DNA of 64,000 bases from JAJPKK01 sp963787675 (GTDB lineage: Bacteria > Pseudomonadota > Alphaproteobacteria > Rhizobiales > Xanthobacteraceae), in assembly GCA_963787675.1 (NCBI GenBank), contig CAWBDV010000016.1, positions 1-64,000 of the forward strand, given 5' to 3'. Positions 7,892-17,061 of this stretch are shown in pieces. Position 1 is the stretch's first letter, and each line of letters opens with the position of its first letter. A program made the position numbers and the translations under genes. Under the pieces are notes generated by a model that saw only the letters and a list, made by a program, of their open reading frames with translations, ran no database searches and was not told where the DNA came from.

Positions 7892-8647
7892 TCACTTAAT
7901 GCGCGGCGGCGATTTCTTCTTCGGCGTGGGTCTGGCCGGGGTCAGTCCGTCGGGGTCGAAGCCGATGTAGATGATGTAGGCCTCGAGCTCGGCGGTCGAC
8001 GGGATCGGGACCGTCATCTCCTCCTCGACGTGGAGGAACGGCACATAGGTCTGCCCCGGCGGCATGGTGACCGGAACGACGAACAGCTTGGTCCAGATCA
8101 CCTTCGGCTGCAGGCCTTCGCGCACCAGCGCGTAGCGCACCGGAATCTCGACCTGCGCCGGCGCGCCTGCGGGTCCGACCACGATGCGCCCCTGGACCCC
8201 GACCTTGATGCTCACGTCGGTGCCGCGGACGATGCATTCACGCGCGTTCTGGGTGAAGCTTGCCTGATAGCGCAGGTTGAGCGCCGATGCGTCGGAGCCC
8301 GGTTCGTTGACGGTAAACAGCGCCGCGCCCTGGCGATAATCGACGGTCGGGCAATCGAAGTCCGACGACGTCGCGCCGGTGGTCGTCGGCTTTGCCGGCG
8401 GCAGGCTCGAGGAACTGCCGGAGAACAGCGATTTCACCCGGCTGGTAAATGAGGTATCGGACGGCGCCGGCGCCGTGCTGGCGTCCGGCCCGGGTGTCGC
8501 CGCGGACGGCGTGGAGCTGCCGAAGCTTCCGAGCGACGAACAGCCGGACAGCACCATGACGGCCGCGAGCCAAAATCCGACGTGTCGCAACGCGATCCAT
8601 CGATCGCGGCGCCTTGACGCCGTGCGCGAGGTTGCGGCCGTGATCAT
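7892..8647 (-). CDS. Hypothetical exported lipoprotein
   Basis: From the ATG at 8647 the 251-residue product has an Arg-rich n-region, a hydrophobic segment (VGFWLAAVMVLSGC) and a lipobox LSGC. It is therefore expected to be lipidated and anchored in the envelope. A Ser/Pro/Thr-rich linker follows (about residues 42–90), then a compact domain with paired cysteines (DFDCPTVDY and NARECIVRG). It ends in a basic Pro/Lys tail. The sequence resembles uncharacterised lipoproteins common in Hyphomicrobiales, but I do not recognise a named family. The open frame extends upstream to 8755, overlapping the GNAT gene, but the lipoprotein signal fixes the start at 8647. It lies 67 bp downstream of the GNAT gene on the same strand and may share its transcript. 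Confidence 0.75.
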   Translation of the reverse strand: MITAATSRTASRRRDRWIALRHVGFWLAAVMVLSGCSSLGSFGSSTPSAATPGPDASTAPAPSDTSFTSRVKSLFSGSSSSLPPAKPTTTGATSSDFDCPTVDYRQGAALFTVNEPGSDASALNLRYQASFTQNARECIVRGTDVSIKVGVQGRIVVGPAGAPAQVEIPVRYALVREGLQPKVIWTKLFVVPVTMPPGQTYVPFLHVEEEMTVPIPSTAELEAYIIYIGFDPDGLTPARPTPKKKSPPRIK

Positions 8648-8714
8648 GTCAAATGCCCGTCCCCACCGAGCATTATAGCAAAATAACCGTGGCAGACCAA
8701 AGGCGTCGAGCGGA

Positions 8715-9311
8715 TCATTTGCGCCGGTGGGGCGGATCCTCCTTGATCCGGGCATAGAGCAGATGGTCCTGCCAGATGCCGTTGATGCAGAGGTATTGGC
8801 GTGCGTAGCCCTCCCGCTCGAAGCCGGATTTTTCGAGAAGGCGGATCGACGCCGCGTTGGTGGGGATGCACGCGGCTTCCAGCCGATGGAGGCGGAGAGT
8901 CACGAAGCTGAACGGCACCAGGGCGCGCATTGCCGACGACATCAGCCCTTGGCGCGCATAGGGCTCGCCCATCCAGTAGCCGAAGCTGCCGGCTTGGGCG
9001 ACGCCCCGGCGAACGTTGGTGATTCGCACCCCGCCGACCAGCGCACCGTCGGATTTGCGGAAGATGAAGAACGAATAGGCCTGATCGTCGCGCTGATCCT
9101 CGCCGTAGCGCTTGAGGCGGCGGCGAAAGGCGCCACGGGTGAGATCGTCGACGGGCCAGATCGGCTCCCAGGGCCTCAAGAACTCGCGGCTCGTCTCCCG
9201 CAATGCCGCCCATTCGGCGTAGTCGGACATCTGCGGCGGGCGCAGCGAGACAATGTCGCCCTCGATCGCGGGCAGCGTCTCGGCGAACGTCGCAGTGCGG
9301 AAGAACGCCAT
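8715..9311 (-). CDS. GNAT N-acetyltransferase, RimJ/RimL type
   Basis: This 198-residue acetyl-CoA-dependent acyltransferase belongs to the RimJ/RimL subgroup, whose members acetylate ribosomal protein N-termini or other amines. Typical segments are GDIVSLRPPQMSDYAEWAALR at the start, LVGGVRITNV, GYWMGEPYARQGLMSSA (the acetyl-CoA-binding region, near residue 112), LEAACIPTNAASIRLLEKSGF and EGYARQYLCINGIWQDHLLY. The start ATG lies seven bases after the stop of the M16 peptidase gene. The order thrC–M16 peptidase–GNAT is one I know from many Hyphomicrobiales genomes. The actual substrate is not deducible. Confidence 0.88.
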   Translation of the reverse strand: MAFFRTATFAETLPAIEGDIVSLRPPQMSDYAEWAALRETSREFLRPWEPIWPVDDLTRGAFRRRLKRYGEDQRDDQAYSFFIFRKSDGALVGGVRITNVRRGVAQAGSFGYWMGEPYARQGLMSSAMRALVPFSFVTLRLHRLEAACIPTNAASIRLLEKSGFEREGYARQYLCINGIWQDHLLYARIKEDPPHRRK

Positions 9312-9318
9312 TCTTGCC

Positions 9319-10587
9319 TCAGGCCGCCTTGATCGCGAGGCTCTCGGCGATGGCAGCGGCGTTCTCGAGGCCGCCCGGACCGAGGGCCGCCACCGCCGGC
9401 GGCGCGCGTCCGATCAGGGCGCGCCCGGCGGCCCGGGCGCTCTCGACGGTCACGGCATCGACCTTGGCGACGATCTCGTCCAGAGGAATCGGGCGGCCGT
9501 GAACGATCATCTGCCGCGCCAGTTGCTCGGCGCGGGCGCCCGAGCTTTCGAGCGCCATCAGGAGGCCGGCCTTCATCTGCGCCTTGGCGCGCGAGATTTC
9601 CGCCTCGGTGATGGTGTCCGCCGCGTCGACGAGCTGGTCAACCACCACCTGCATCAACTCGGGGGCGTCGATCGCATCGGTGCCGGCATAGAGGCCAAAC
9701 ATCCCGGTGTCGGAGTAGGGCGCATGGAAGGCGTAGATCGAGTAGCAGAGCCCGCGCAACTCGCGCACCTCCTGAAACAGGCGTGACGACATGCCGCCGC
9801 CGAGCACGTTGGTGAACACCTGCAGGCTGTAGATCGAAGCGTCGCGCTGAGGGACGCCTTCGAGCGCGAGCGCAATGTGGACCTGCTCGAGATCCTGCTT
9901 TTCGACGAACGTCCCGCCCTTGAAGCGCGCGGGTTCCGGCGTCCCCGCATCGGGTCCGGTGAAGTCGGCGAATCGCCGGGCGGCCTCGCTCACGACCTCG
10001 TCGTGATTGACCGCACCGGCCGCCGCCACCACCATGCCGGGCGCGCGGTAGTTGCGGCCGAGATAGGCGCGCAGCCGTTTGGCGTCGAACGAGCGCACGG
10101 TCGCCTTGGTGCCGAGGATCGAACGGCCGACCGGCTGGCCCGCGAATGCGGTGGCCTGGAGGTGCTCGAACACGAGATCGTCGGGGGTGTCCTCGACCGC
10201 GCCGATCTCCTGGATGATGACGTTCTTCTCGCGGGTGATCTCGTCGGGATCGAAGCTCGGATGCGACAGGATATCGGCCAGCACATCGAGACCCAGGGCG
10301 ATGTCCGCCTTGAGCAGGCGCGCGTAGTAGGCCGTCGTCTCGACGCCCGTCCCGGCATTGAGGTCGCCGCCGACCGCTTCGATCTCCTCGGCGATCTGAC
10401 GCGCGGTGCGCCGCGCCGTGCCTTTGAAGGCCATGTGTTCGAGGAAGTGCGAAATGCCGTGCTCGTCGGCCGCCTCGTTGCGGCTGCCGCAAGTCACCCA
10501 GACCCCGAGCGAGGCGGTCTGCAAATGCGCCATCGCTTCGGTAATGACGACCAGACCCGATGGCAGACGGGTGACTTCTACGCTCAT
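9319..10587 (-). CDS. M16 family zinc metallopeptidase (mitochondrial processing peptidase-like)
   Basis: This 422-residue protein is an inverzincin (M16B) peptidase. The catalytic inverted zinc motif HFLEH lies near residue 47 (GISHFLEHMAFKGTARR), and the downstream Glu is supplied by EKNVIIQEIGAVEDTPDD. The C-terminal half contains the structural R/Y region (GGMSSRLFQEVRELRGLCYSIYAF). There is no signal peptide, so it is expected to be cytoplasmic, like alphaproteobacterial relatives of mitochondrial processing peptidase. Its ATG overlaps the thrC stop by four bases (ATGA), a coupling often seen in this order. The reading frame is intact, unlike the two M16 genes near 41–43 kb. Confidence 0.92.
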   Translation of the reverse strand: MSVEVTRLPSGLVVITEAMAHLQTASLGVWVTCGSRNEAADEHGISHFLEHMAFKGTARRTARQIAEEIEAVGGDLNAGTGVETTAYYARLLKADIALGLDVLADILSHPSFDPDEITREKNVIIQEIGAVEDTPDDLVFEHLQATAFAGQPVGRSILGTKATVRSFDAKRLRAYLGRNYRAPGMVVAAAGAVNHDEVVSEAARRFADFTGPDAGTPEPARFKGGTFVEKQDLEQVHIALALEGVPQRDASIYSLQVFTNVLGGGMSSRLFQEVRELRGLCYSIYAFHAPYSDTGMFGLYAGTDAIDAPELMQVVVDQLVDAADTITEAEISRAKAQMKAGLLMALESSGARAEQLARQMIVHGRPIPLDEIVAKVDAVTVESARAAGRALIGRAPPAVAALGPGGLENAAAIAESLAIKAA

Positions 10588-12000
10588 GCAGGGACTCCTT
10601 CGCGCGCGGCGCGGCTATGGGCCAAAATGTGGGATTCGACGGCAGACTGGTCGGCCGGCAGGACCGTGACCTGCTCGCGCCGGGTAAGTAAGCCGGATAA
10701 CCAATCCGGCAAGGCCGCCCGCACTCCGCACGCGGCCGCGACCGCATCGGGGAATTTGGCCGGATGGGCGGTCGACAGCACCACCATGGGGATCGTTGGG
10801 TCGCGCGGTTCTTTTTCGGCGACCGCGACGGCAACGGCCGTGTGCGGGTCAATGAGGTAGCCGGTCTCGCGCAGCGTCGTGCGGATCGCGGCCGCAGTCT
10901 CCTCCTCGCTCGCGCGATCGGCTGAGAACAGGCTGCGCATCTCGGCGAGTGTGCGCTCGGTGAGCTTGAACCGGCGCGACTGGGCGAGCGCTGCCATGGC
11001 GTTGCGTACGGCGTGCGGATCGCGCCCGCACGCATCGAAGATCAGGCGCTCGAAATTGGACGAGACCTGGATGTCCATCGAGGGCGAGGAGGTCGCCACC
11101 ACGTCGCGCAACTCGTAGGCGCCGCCGGCAAACGTGCGCACCAGAATGTCGTTGATGTTGGTTGCGACGAGGAGGCGATCGATGGGCAGGCCCATGCGGG
11201 CGGCGACGTAGCCCGCAAACACATCGCCGAAATTCCCGGTCGGCACCGTGAACGCGATCTTGCGATGCGGCGCACCGAGCGCGACGGCAGCGACGAAATA
11301 GTAGACCACCTGGGCCGCGATGCGGGCGAAGTTGATGGAGTTGACGCCGGTCAGCCGCACGCGATCGCGGAAAGCGTGGTGATTGAACATGGCCTTCACC
11401 AAGGCCTGGCAATCGTCGAAGGTGCCTTCGATCGCGATCGCATGGACGTTGTCGTGGCCGCTCGTCGTCATCATGCGGCGCTGCACGTCGGAGATGCGCC
11501 CCTGCGGAAACAGCGCGACGACGTCGACCTGGTCGCGCGCGGCGAAGGCTTCAACGGCGGCACCGCCGGTGTCGCCCGAGGTCGCGACCACCACCGTGGT
11601 GCGCGTGCCGCGCTGGCGCAGCGCGTGATCCATCAGGCGGCCGAGTATCTGCATCGCCAGATCCTTGAAGGCGAGCGTCGGCCCGTGAAACAGCTCCAGC
11701 ACGAAGGTGTTGGGCGCGAGCTGAACGAGAGGAGTGACGGCCGGATGGCGGAAGCCGTCGTAGGCCTCGCGCGTCATGCGCGCGATTTCGCTCCGCTCGA
11801 TCGTGTCGCCGGCAAACAGCGCGAGGATTTCGCATGCGACCTCGGCATAGGGGCGGCCGGCGAAGCCCGCGATCGTCGCCGCATCAAGCCGCGGCCACGC
11901 GTCGGGAACGTAGAGCCCGCCGTCGCGCGCAAGACCGGCAAGCGTCACGTCGATGAAGCCAAGCGCCGGGGCTTCGCCTCGAGTTCGAGATGTAGCGCAC
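10584..12000 (-). CDS. thrC: Threonine synthase, with a probable 1-base insertion near the start
   Basis: This PLP enzyme converts O-phospho-L-homoserine to threonine. The long open frame begins at 11948 (MTLAGLARDGGLYVPDAWP) and includes the PLP lysine segment GPTLAFKDLAMQILG and the phosphate-binding ATSGDTGGAA. The expected first 18 residues are present, but the frame changes. From GTG at 12000 the DNA reads VRYIS, and dropping one A from TCGAACTCGA (11984–11985 on +) restores VRYISTRGEAPALGFIDVTLAG, the family N-terminus. An AGGA lies upstream of that GTG. Corrected length is about 472 residues, normal for the long thrC class. Either the insertion is a sequencing error or the gene now starts at the internal GTG. 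It overlaps the M16 peptidase gene downstream. Confidence 0.9.
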
Positions 12001-12597
12001 GCGAAAATCCTGGCCTTCGAGTTACGGCGTCAACGTAGTCCGGCGGGGCGGCGGATCGCCGACCCGGATACACAAGCCTTTGATTTCCCGGGAATCCCAG
12101 GCGGCCGGCGGAACAATCCGCCAGTGCGGGCAGATTAATCGCTGGCGCCGTCCGGCACAAGGAATCGGCGGCTCCGCGCGCTGCCGATGGCCGCGCCGCG
12201 CGACTGTGGAAAATGATTTAACACGTTGATTCATCGCAGTTTATGCGTTCGAGCGCCGGGCGCAGCGGAAGGTCGCCGCCGTGCACCTCCCGGAAAATTG
12301 CAACGGCCGGCGGAAAGGGCGATCTGCGGCTCCGACCTCGCGTCAAACGATTGAACCGCTGAATAAATTTCGGATTTCGCCAATTCCGCCGGTGTTGGCG
12401 CAATGAACTCGAAAAAGTCTATCAAAATATTCCTATTTCACCAAATCGTTTCTGGAATGTCATGCGAATTCAAGTCGATAGTTGATACGTTGGTTTCGCC
12501 GCCGACACCGGGTGTCGGGATCGCCGGTGTCCGGCGAGCCGATGCTGCACCTGCGTACCGATGCGGTATGATTGCCCCGCACTCGGGGAGGACCAGG
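12001..12597. other. Intergenic stretch without recognised gene
   Basis: About 600 bp between the divergent thrC and a small downstream gene. The part from about 12200 to 12480 is more AT-rich than its surroundings, which would suit promoters for either gene. An open frame from 12403 runs into the small gene in the same frame but lacks family features or a ribosome site. I see no RNA gene or riboswitch that I can support. Confidence 0.5.
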
Positions 12598-12834
12598 ATG
12601 AGCGACGAAGCGGAAGCCAAGGCCGTCGGAATGGGAATTGCGGGCGGCGCCATCGCCGCGTCGTTGCTCGATTTGCTGTACGCCAAGGGTATCATCAGCC
12701 GCGATGAGCAGTACGGCGTGCTCGAAGACGCGATCTACCGCGCCTCAATGTACACCGGGACCTACGAAGGCCTCGCCGCGGCAAAGATCATCGGCGAAAT
12801 GCTCGACGCCCGCGGCGGCCTCGTCAAAGGATAG
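12598..12834 (+). CDS. Small hypothetical protein, 78 residues
   Basis: The ATG at 12598 follows a strong ribosome site (GGGGAGGACCAGG), which decides it over the longer frame opening at 12403. The product begins MSDEAEAKAVGMGIAGGAIA and continues ASLLDLLYAKGIISRDEQY before a helical C-terminal half (GTYEGLAAAKIIGEMLDARG). It looks like a small amphipathic, mostly helical soluble protein, with no signal peptide or clear membrane span. I do not recognise the family. It stands alone, followed by a palindromic element and then the convergent TsaE-fusion gene. Confidence 0.6.
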   Translation: MSDEAEAKAVGMGIAGGAIAASLLDLLYAKGIISRDEQYGVLEDAIYRASMYTGTYEGLAAAKIIGEMLDARGGLVKG

Positions 12835-12863
12835 CGTGCAACGGCAATCCGGGCCGCGGCCTT

Positions 12864-12950
12864 GTAGGGTGCGCAAAGCGAAGCGTGCGCACCATTCGGC
12901 CTCGCCCACGGTGCGCACGCGCGGACACGTCCGCGCTTTGCACACCCTAC
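12864..12950. repeat. REP-like inverted repeat (GTAGGGTGCGCAAAGCG...CTTTGCACACCCTAC)
   Basis: The ends are near-perfect inverted complements (GTAGGGTGCGCAAAG against CTTTGCACACCCTAC), with a second inner pair (GTGCGCACC against GGTGCGCAC). This matches the general form of dispersed intergenic palindromes common in Bradyrhizobium-like genomes. It sits between convergent genes and could also act as a transcription stop. Confidence 0.7.
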
Positions 12951-12961
12951 GACTTTGAGCC

Positions 12962-14488
12962 TTACGGCGGCGGGACGTTTGCGAGGTACCAGTTGTTGAG
13001 CGCGCCAAGCGCCGGGTGCGCCAACACGCGGCGCAGATAGGCAAAGATGCGCGGCATGTGCCGCAGATATTGCGGTTTGCCGTCGCGGCGATCGAGGCGC
13101 GCGAAGATGCCGAGCACTTTGGTGGCGCGCTGCGCCGCAAGCGTCGCATAAAGGCGAGCGAAGGTGTTGGCGTCGAAGCCCGGCTCGCGCTCGCGCCGCG
13201 CCCGCACATAGCGCGCGAAGAGTTCGATCTCCAACTCCTCCGGTACATCGACGCGCGCATCCTGGAGCAGGGAGGCAACGTCGTAGGCGCCAGGCCCCAT
13301 CACCGCATCCTGGAAGTCGAGCAGGCCGATCTGCGCGAGGCCGTCGCGGTCGCCGAGCCACAACAGATTCGGCGAATGGAAGTCGCGCAGCACCCAGGTC
13401 TTCGGCGCTTCCAGCACCGGGCGCAGCGCATCGCGCCATAACGACTGGAACAGCGCCCGCATTTCCGCTGACGCCGCAGCGCCGCGCGCCGGCAGATACC
13501 AGTCGATGAGCAACTCCGCTTCGATCAGGAATGCATCAAGGTCGTAGGTCGGAAGCCGGTGCTCAAGCTTTGGCGCAATCGGCAGCACGTCCGGCAGGTC
13601 TTGCCGGTGCAGCGCGACGAGCACATCGACGGCGCGGCTGTAGCGCTCCGCGATCGGCGCCGGCGGGTCGCCCGCGACGACGAGGTCGGCGCCGAGGTCC
13701 TCCAGCACGAGGAAGCCTGATTCGAGGTCGGCCGCGACGACTTTCGGCGCCGACAGGCCGCGCCCCCGCAACGCCTTCGCCATCGCAACGAACGGCTTCA
13801 CGTCCTCGGCGAGATGCGCGATGGCGCTGTAGGGCAGGCCGCGCTTGACCGGCGGGCCGTCAGGCTGCGGCGGCGCATTCATCAGGATGAGGCGTTGGTC
13901 GCGCTGCCAGATGCGCTCATAGGACCGGCTCGACGCATCTCCGGCGATGCGCATGCGGGGCTCGTTCGCGAAGCCCGCGTGGTCGAGAAAATCGAGCATC
14001 GCGCCGAGCCGATCGACCCGTTTGGTCGCGCGGCCGCGGCCGACGAGATGGGCGACGCGCCGCTCCTCGTCGCCCTTGGCGCTGACCGCGAGGGTGATGT
14101 CGATGCGGTCGTCGGGCAACGCACTGCCGGCGCGGTCCGGCCATTCCATCGCGATGACGGCGTTGGCGACATCGTCGAGCCCGAGTTCGGCGAGTTCATC
14201 GGCGCTCGCGAGCCGGTAGAGGTCGGCATGCACCAGCGTGAAGCGCGGCAGGTCGTAGCTCTGTACCAGGGTGAAGGTCGGGCTCGGCACTTCGACCACG
14301 GTGCTGCCCGCCAGATATTCGATCATGGCGCGCACGAATGTGGTCTTGCCGGCACCGAGATCGCCCGAGAGCGCGACAAAGTCGCCCGCCTCGAGGAGAT
14401 TCGCGACATCGGCAGCAAGTTGCCGGGTCGCCTGTTCTGTTGCCAGCGGCCGAAAAAATCCGGCGTCGCTCCTGGTGTGTGTCTGCAT
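12962..14488 (-). CDS. tsaE: Bifunctional TsaE (t6A synthesis ATPase) – aminoglycoside-phosphotransferase-fold kinase (AmgK-like)
   Basis: This is a two-domain fusion. Residues 1–150 from the ATG at 14488 are TsaE, the ATPase needed for threonylcarbamoyl-adenosine at position 37 of ANN-decoding tRNAs. They include the P-loop GDLGAGKTTFVRA, the VPSPTFTLVQSY segment and the HADLYRL and MEWPDR motifs. The rest, roughly residues 165–508, is a phosphotransferase-fold kinase with LRDFHSPNLLWL (catalytic loop) and LLDFQDAVMGPGAYDVASL (metal-binding loop). It resembles AmgK, the sugar kinase of cell-wall recycling. Joined TsaE–phosphotransferase genes are known in Hyphomicrobiales. The murU-type nucleotidyltransferase usually following is absent here. 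The start lies 23 bp after the DivL-like stop, so the two are probably co-transcribed. Confidence 0.88.
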   Translation of the reverse strand: MQTHTRSDAGFFRPLATEQATRQLAADVANLLEAGDFVALSGDLGAGKTTFVRAMIEYLAGSTVVEVPSPTFTLVQSYDLPRFTLVHADLYRLASADELAELGLDDVANAVIAMEWPDRAGSALPDDRIDITLAVSAKGDEERRVAHLVGRGRATKRVDRLGAMLDFLDHAGFANEPRMRIAGDASSRSYERIWQRDQRLILMNAPPQPDGPPVKRGLPYSAIAHLAEDVKPFVAMAKALRGRGLSAPKVVAADLESGFLVLEDLGADLVVAGDPPAPIAERYSRAVDVLVALHRQDLPDVLPIAPKLEHRLPTYDLDAFLIEAELLIDWYLPARGAAASAEMRALFQSLWRDALRPVLEAPKTWVLRDFHSPNLLWLGDRDGLAQIGLLDFQDAVMGPGAYDVASLLQDARVDVPEELEIELFARYVRARREREPGFDANTFARLYATLAAQRATKVLGIFARLDRRDGKPQYLRHMPRIFAYLRRVLAHPALGALNNWYLANVPPP

Positions 14489-14511
14489 CTCAATGCGTTC
14501 GCGAGGCGCGC

Positions 14512-17061
14512 CTATTCGGCCGCATCTTTGGCCGCTTCGGTCGCGAGCGGGAAGATGCATACCACGGTGGTGCCCTCGCCCGGAACGGACTCGATCTGCA
14601 CCGTGCCATGGTGAAGTTCAACGAACGAGCGCACGATCGAGAGCCCGAGCCCGGCCCCGCGGTGCGGCGTGCCGCGCGCATCGGTTTCGAACAGTTCGAA
14701 CACCCGGTCTTGAAGGTCGGGCGGTATGCCGGGACCACGGTCGCTCACCGTGAAGGTCACGGTATCGGGGCCCCGCGCGGCCGAGAGCATCACGGTTTCG
14801 CCCGGCGGCGAGAAACCGACGGCATTGGACAGGAGGTTGAACAAAATCTGGCGGATACGCCGCTCGTCGGCAACGAAGCTGCCGATGTCCGGCGGGACGT
14901 TGATTTCGAGACGGATGTTGTTGTTGACGATGCGGTCCTGCACGCCTTCGGCGGCCGCGTCCATGGTCGCGCGGATGTCGACCGGTTCGAGGTCGAGCGC
15001 CATCGCGCCGGCATCGATCGAGGCGAGGTCGAGGATGTTATTGATGATGGCGAGCAGCGCGTTGCTCGAGACCATGATGTAACCGAGGTATTCGTTCTGC
15101 TTCGCCGTAAGCGGCCCGGTCGAGGGGTCGCCGAGGAAATGCGCAAAGCCGATGATGTTGGTGAGCGGCGAGCGCAGCTCGTAAGACACGTGGCGGACGA
15201 AATCGATCTTGATCTTGTCCGCTTCGACGAGGGCCTTGTTGCTCTCGGTGAGCACGCGTTCGACATTGACGGAATCCGTCACGTCCTGGAACGTGACGAG
15301 GGTGGCACCATCCGGCATCGGCACGGTGCGACAATCGACGACGGTGCCGTCGGTGCGCTCGATGCGGCGATAGATCGGGCTGCGGCGGTCGAGCGCGGTC
15401 ACGGCTGCGCGCAGCGCTTCCCAGGTCTCCTCGTCGCGATGGTAGGTGCGCGCCCGGGCAATCACCGCCTCGATGTGCGGCCGCTCGTCGAGCAGCGCCG
15501 GCGGCAGCTGCCACATCTGCACGAAAGCCGGATTGAACAGGCGAATGCGGCCATTGCTGCCGAACAGCGCGACCGCCTCGGCGAGATTATCGAGGGTTTC
15601 GCCCTGCACCCGGATCAGTGCGTCAAAGCGCCGTTCGAGATTGAGCCGCTCGGTCACGTCGTCGAAGAGATAGGTGACACCGCCGTCGGGATTGGGCGTG
15701 GTGACGACGCGCAGCGTGCGCTGGTCCGGCAGATGCCACTCGTATTTCGCCGGTTCCGACGCGTGGTAGGCCTTGTGGAGCGCGGCCTTCCAGGCGCGGA
15801 AGTCGGACTGCTCCGGCAGCCGCCGCGCCGCGCGCAGGCGATCAAGCACGGTGGAATCGGCCGGCCCCTGGTCGAGGAAATGCGGGTCGAGGTCCCACAG
15901 CGCCTGATAGGCGGCGTTGTAGAAGGTGAGGCTGTGGTCGGGGCCGAAGATTGCGACCGCCGTCGAGAGCTGGTCGAGGATGCGGCGATGCGCCTCGATG
16001 GCGCGCTCGATCTCCGCGCGCAGCGTCTCGATTTCCGTCGCGTCGCGCCCGATCCCGGCGCTGCCCCGCGGATTCGGTACGTCCAGGATATCGAAGATGC
16101 GCCGCGCGCCGGCGACGACGACCGCAGCGCGGCCGGAGTACGCGGCGCTGCTGCCGCGGTTCCGCTCAATGTCCTCACGCGTCCCGCTGTCGAGCAGTTC
16201 GCGCCGTGAGGATACCGCGGTTGCGACATCGGCCGCCTCGACGGCACGCGCATAGGCCGGATTGGCAAAGGCAAGGCGGCCGGAGGCGTCGCGGGTCCAC
16301 ACCGGAGACGGCAGCGCATCGATGAGCGCACGCACCGCATCGGTATCGGCCTGTAGCCGGTGATAGCGATGATTGAGCTCGGCGAGGTCCTTCTTCACCC
16401 CGGTGACGTCGTTGATCCGCAGCACTGCCGAGCCGCCGATCGCGCGGCCTTCCGCCGTGAGATAACGGCCGGCCGCGGAGGTGAGCGAAATGGTGAAGCC
16501 TTCGCCGCGCCCGAGCAGGCGGTCGATTGCCGATTGGAGCTGGTAGGCCTGCTCCGGCCGTAGCCAGGCGGCGAAGTTGAGGATGTTCTCGGCGGCGAGC
16601 CCCGCCGCGATGATGGCGGGGTCGCCGATCACCTCCGGCGCGGTATCGCGCTCCCACGAAACCATGATCTGGGGCTCGGCCAGGAGGAGGCCGTAGAGCC
16701 GGTCGATCGTTCCTTCGAGCGCTGCCGCTTCGCTGCGTGACCGCACCTGCTCGATGCGCCGATGCTCGCGCGTGCGGAGCAGCATGACAGCGGTGACGAA
16801 CGCGAAGGCGACAACGCCCAACATGATGACGATCGCGAACAGGGCGAGCGCGGCGAGCGCACGGTCATCGAGGCTGCGGATTGCGTCCGCAGCGGCAACG
16901 GCGAACCCGCCCGAGTTGTGCTCACCGGCAGCATCCTGGGCGCAGGCTTCGCCGACAAGTGCGATCAGGGAACCCACCGCGCCGCCGGCGCGAGCCGCAG
17001 CGAAATATCTCCGTGAGCCGGGCGCCGAGCCAAAGCCGGTCATCCGGAAAAATTCCGGCAT
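14512..17061 (-). CDS. divL: DivL-like PAS sensor pseudo-histidine kinase (tyrosine in place of the phospho-histidine)
   Basis: This 849-residue protein has one membrane span near residues 69–95, several PAS-like modules between about 120 and 600, and a C-terminal histidine-kinase core. The H-box reads FVRHVSYELRSPLTNIIGF, so the position of the phospho-accepting histidine is Tyr627 (codon at 15181–15183). ATP-binding boxes look intact: N-box RQILFNLLSNAVGFSP, G1 DRGPGIPPDL, and G2 GAGLGLSIVRSF. In Caulobacter, DivL is the tyrosine-bearing kinase-like protein that interacts with DivK and regulates CckA and so CtrA. The same substitution and architecture support that assignment here. It sits directly upstream of tsaE on the same strand. 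The alternative is a generic PAS kinase, which the tyrosine makes unlikely. Confidence 0.85.
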   Translation of the reverse strand: MPEFFRMTGFGSAPGSRRYFAAARAGGAVGSLIALVGEACAQDAAGEHNSGGFAVAAADAIRSLDDRALAALALFAIVIMLGVVAFAFVTAVMLLRTREHRRIEQVRSRSEAAALEGTIDRLYGLLLAEPQIMVSWERDTAPEVIGDPAIIAAGLAAENILNFAAWLRPEQAYQLQSAIDRLLGRGEGFTISLTSAAGRYLTAEGRAIGGSAVLRINDVTGVKKDLAELNHRYHRLQADTDAVRALIDALPSPVWTRDASGRLAFANPAYARAVEAADVATAVSSRRELLDSGTREDIERNRGSSAAYSGRAAVVVAGARRIFDILDVPNPRGSAGIGRDATEIETLRAEIERAIEAHRRILDQLSTAVAIFGPDHSLTFYNAAYQALWDLDPHFLDQGPADSTVLDRLRAARRLPEQSDFRAWKAALHKAYHASEPAKYEWHLPDQRTLRVVTTPNPDGGVTYLFDDVTERLNLERRFDALIRVQGETLDNLAEAVALFGSNGRIRLFNPAFVQMWQLPPALLDERPHIEAVIARARTYHRDEETWEALRAAVTALDRRSPIYRRIERTDGTVVDCRTVPMPDGATLVTFQDVTDSVNVERVLTESNKALVEADKIKIDFVRHVSYELRSPLTNIIGFAHFLGDPSTGPLTAKQNEYLGYIMVSSNALLAIINNILDLASIDAGAMALDLEPVDIRATMDAAAEGVQDRIVNNNIRLEINVPPDIGSFVADERRIRQILFNLLSNAVGFSPPGETVMLSAARGPDTVTFTVSDRGPGIPPDLQDRVFELFETDARGTPHRGAGLGLSIVRSFVELHHGTVQIESVPGEGTTVVCIFPLATEAAKDAAE

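Noticed and set aside
10079..10860. Plus-strand frames opposite the M16 peptidase and thrC
   Set aside because: Antisense of well-supported enzymes; the sequences are Arg/Asp-rich with no family signature.
14338..16209. A 623-codon open frame on + opposite the DivL-like gene
   Set aside because: It is a GC-driven antisense shadow: the minus-strand product has clear kinase motifs, and the + product is composition-biased (Arg/Gly/Asp) with no domain.
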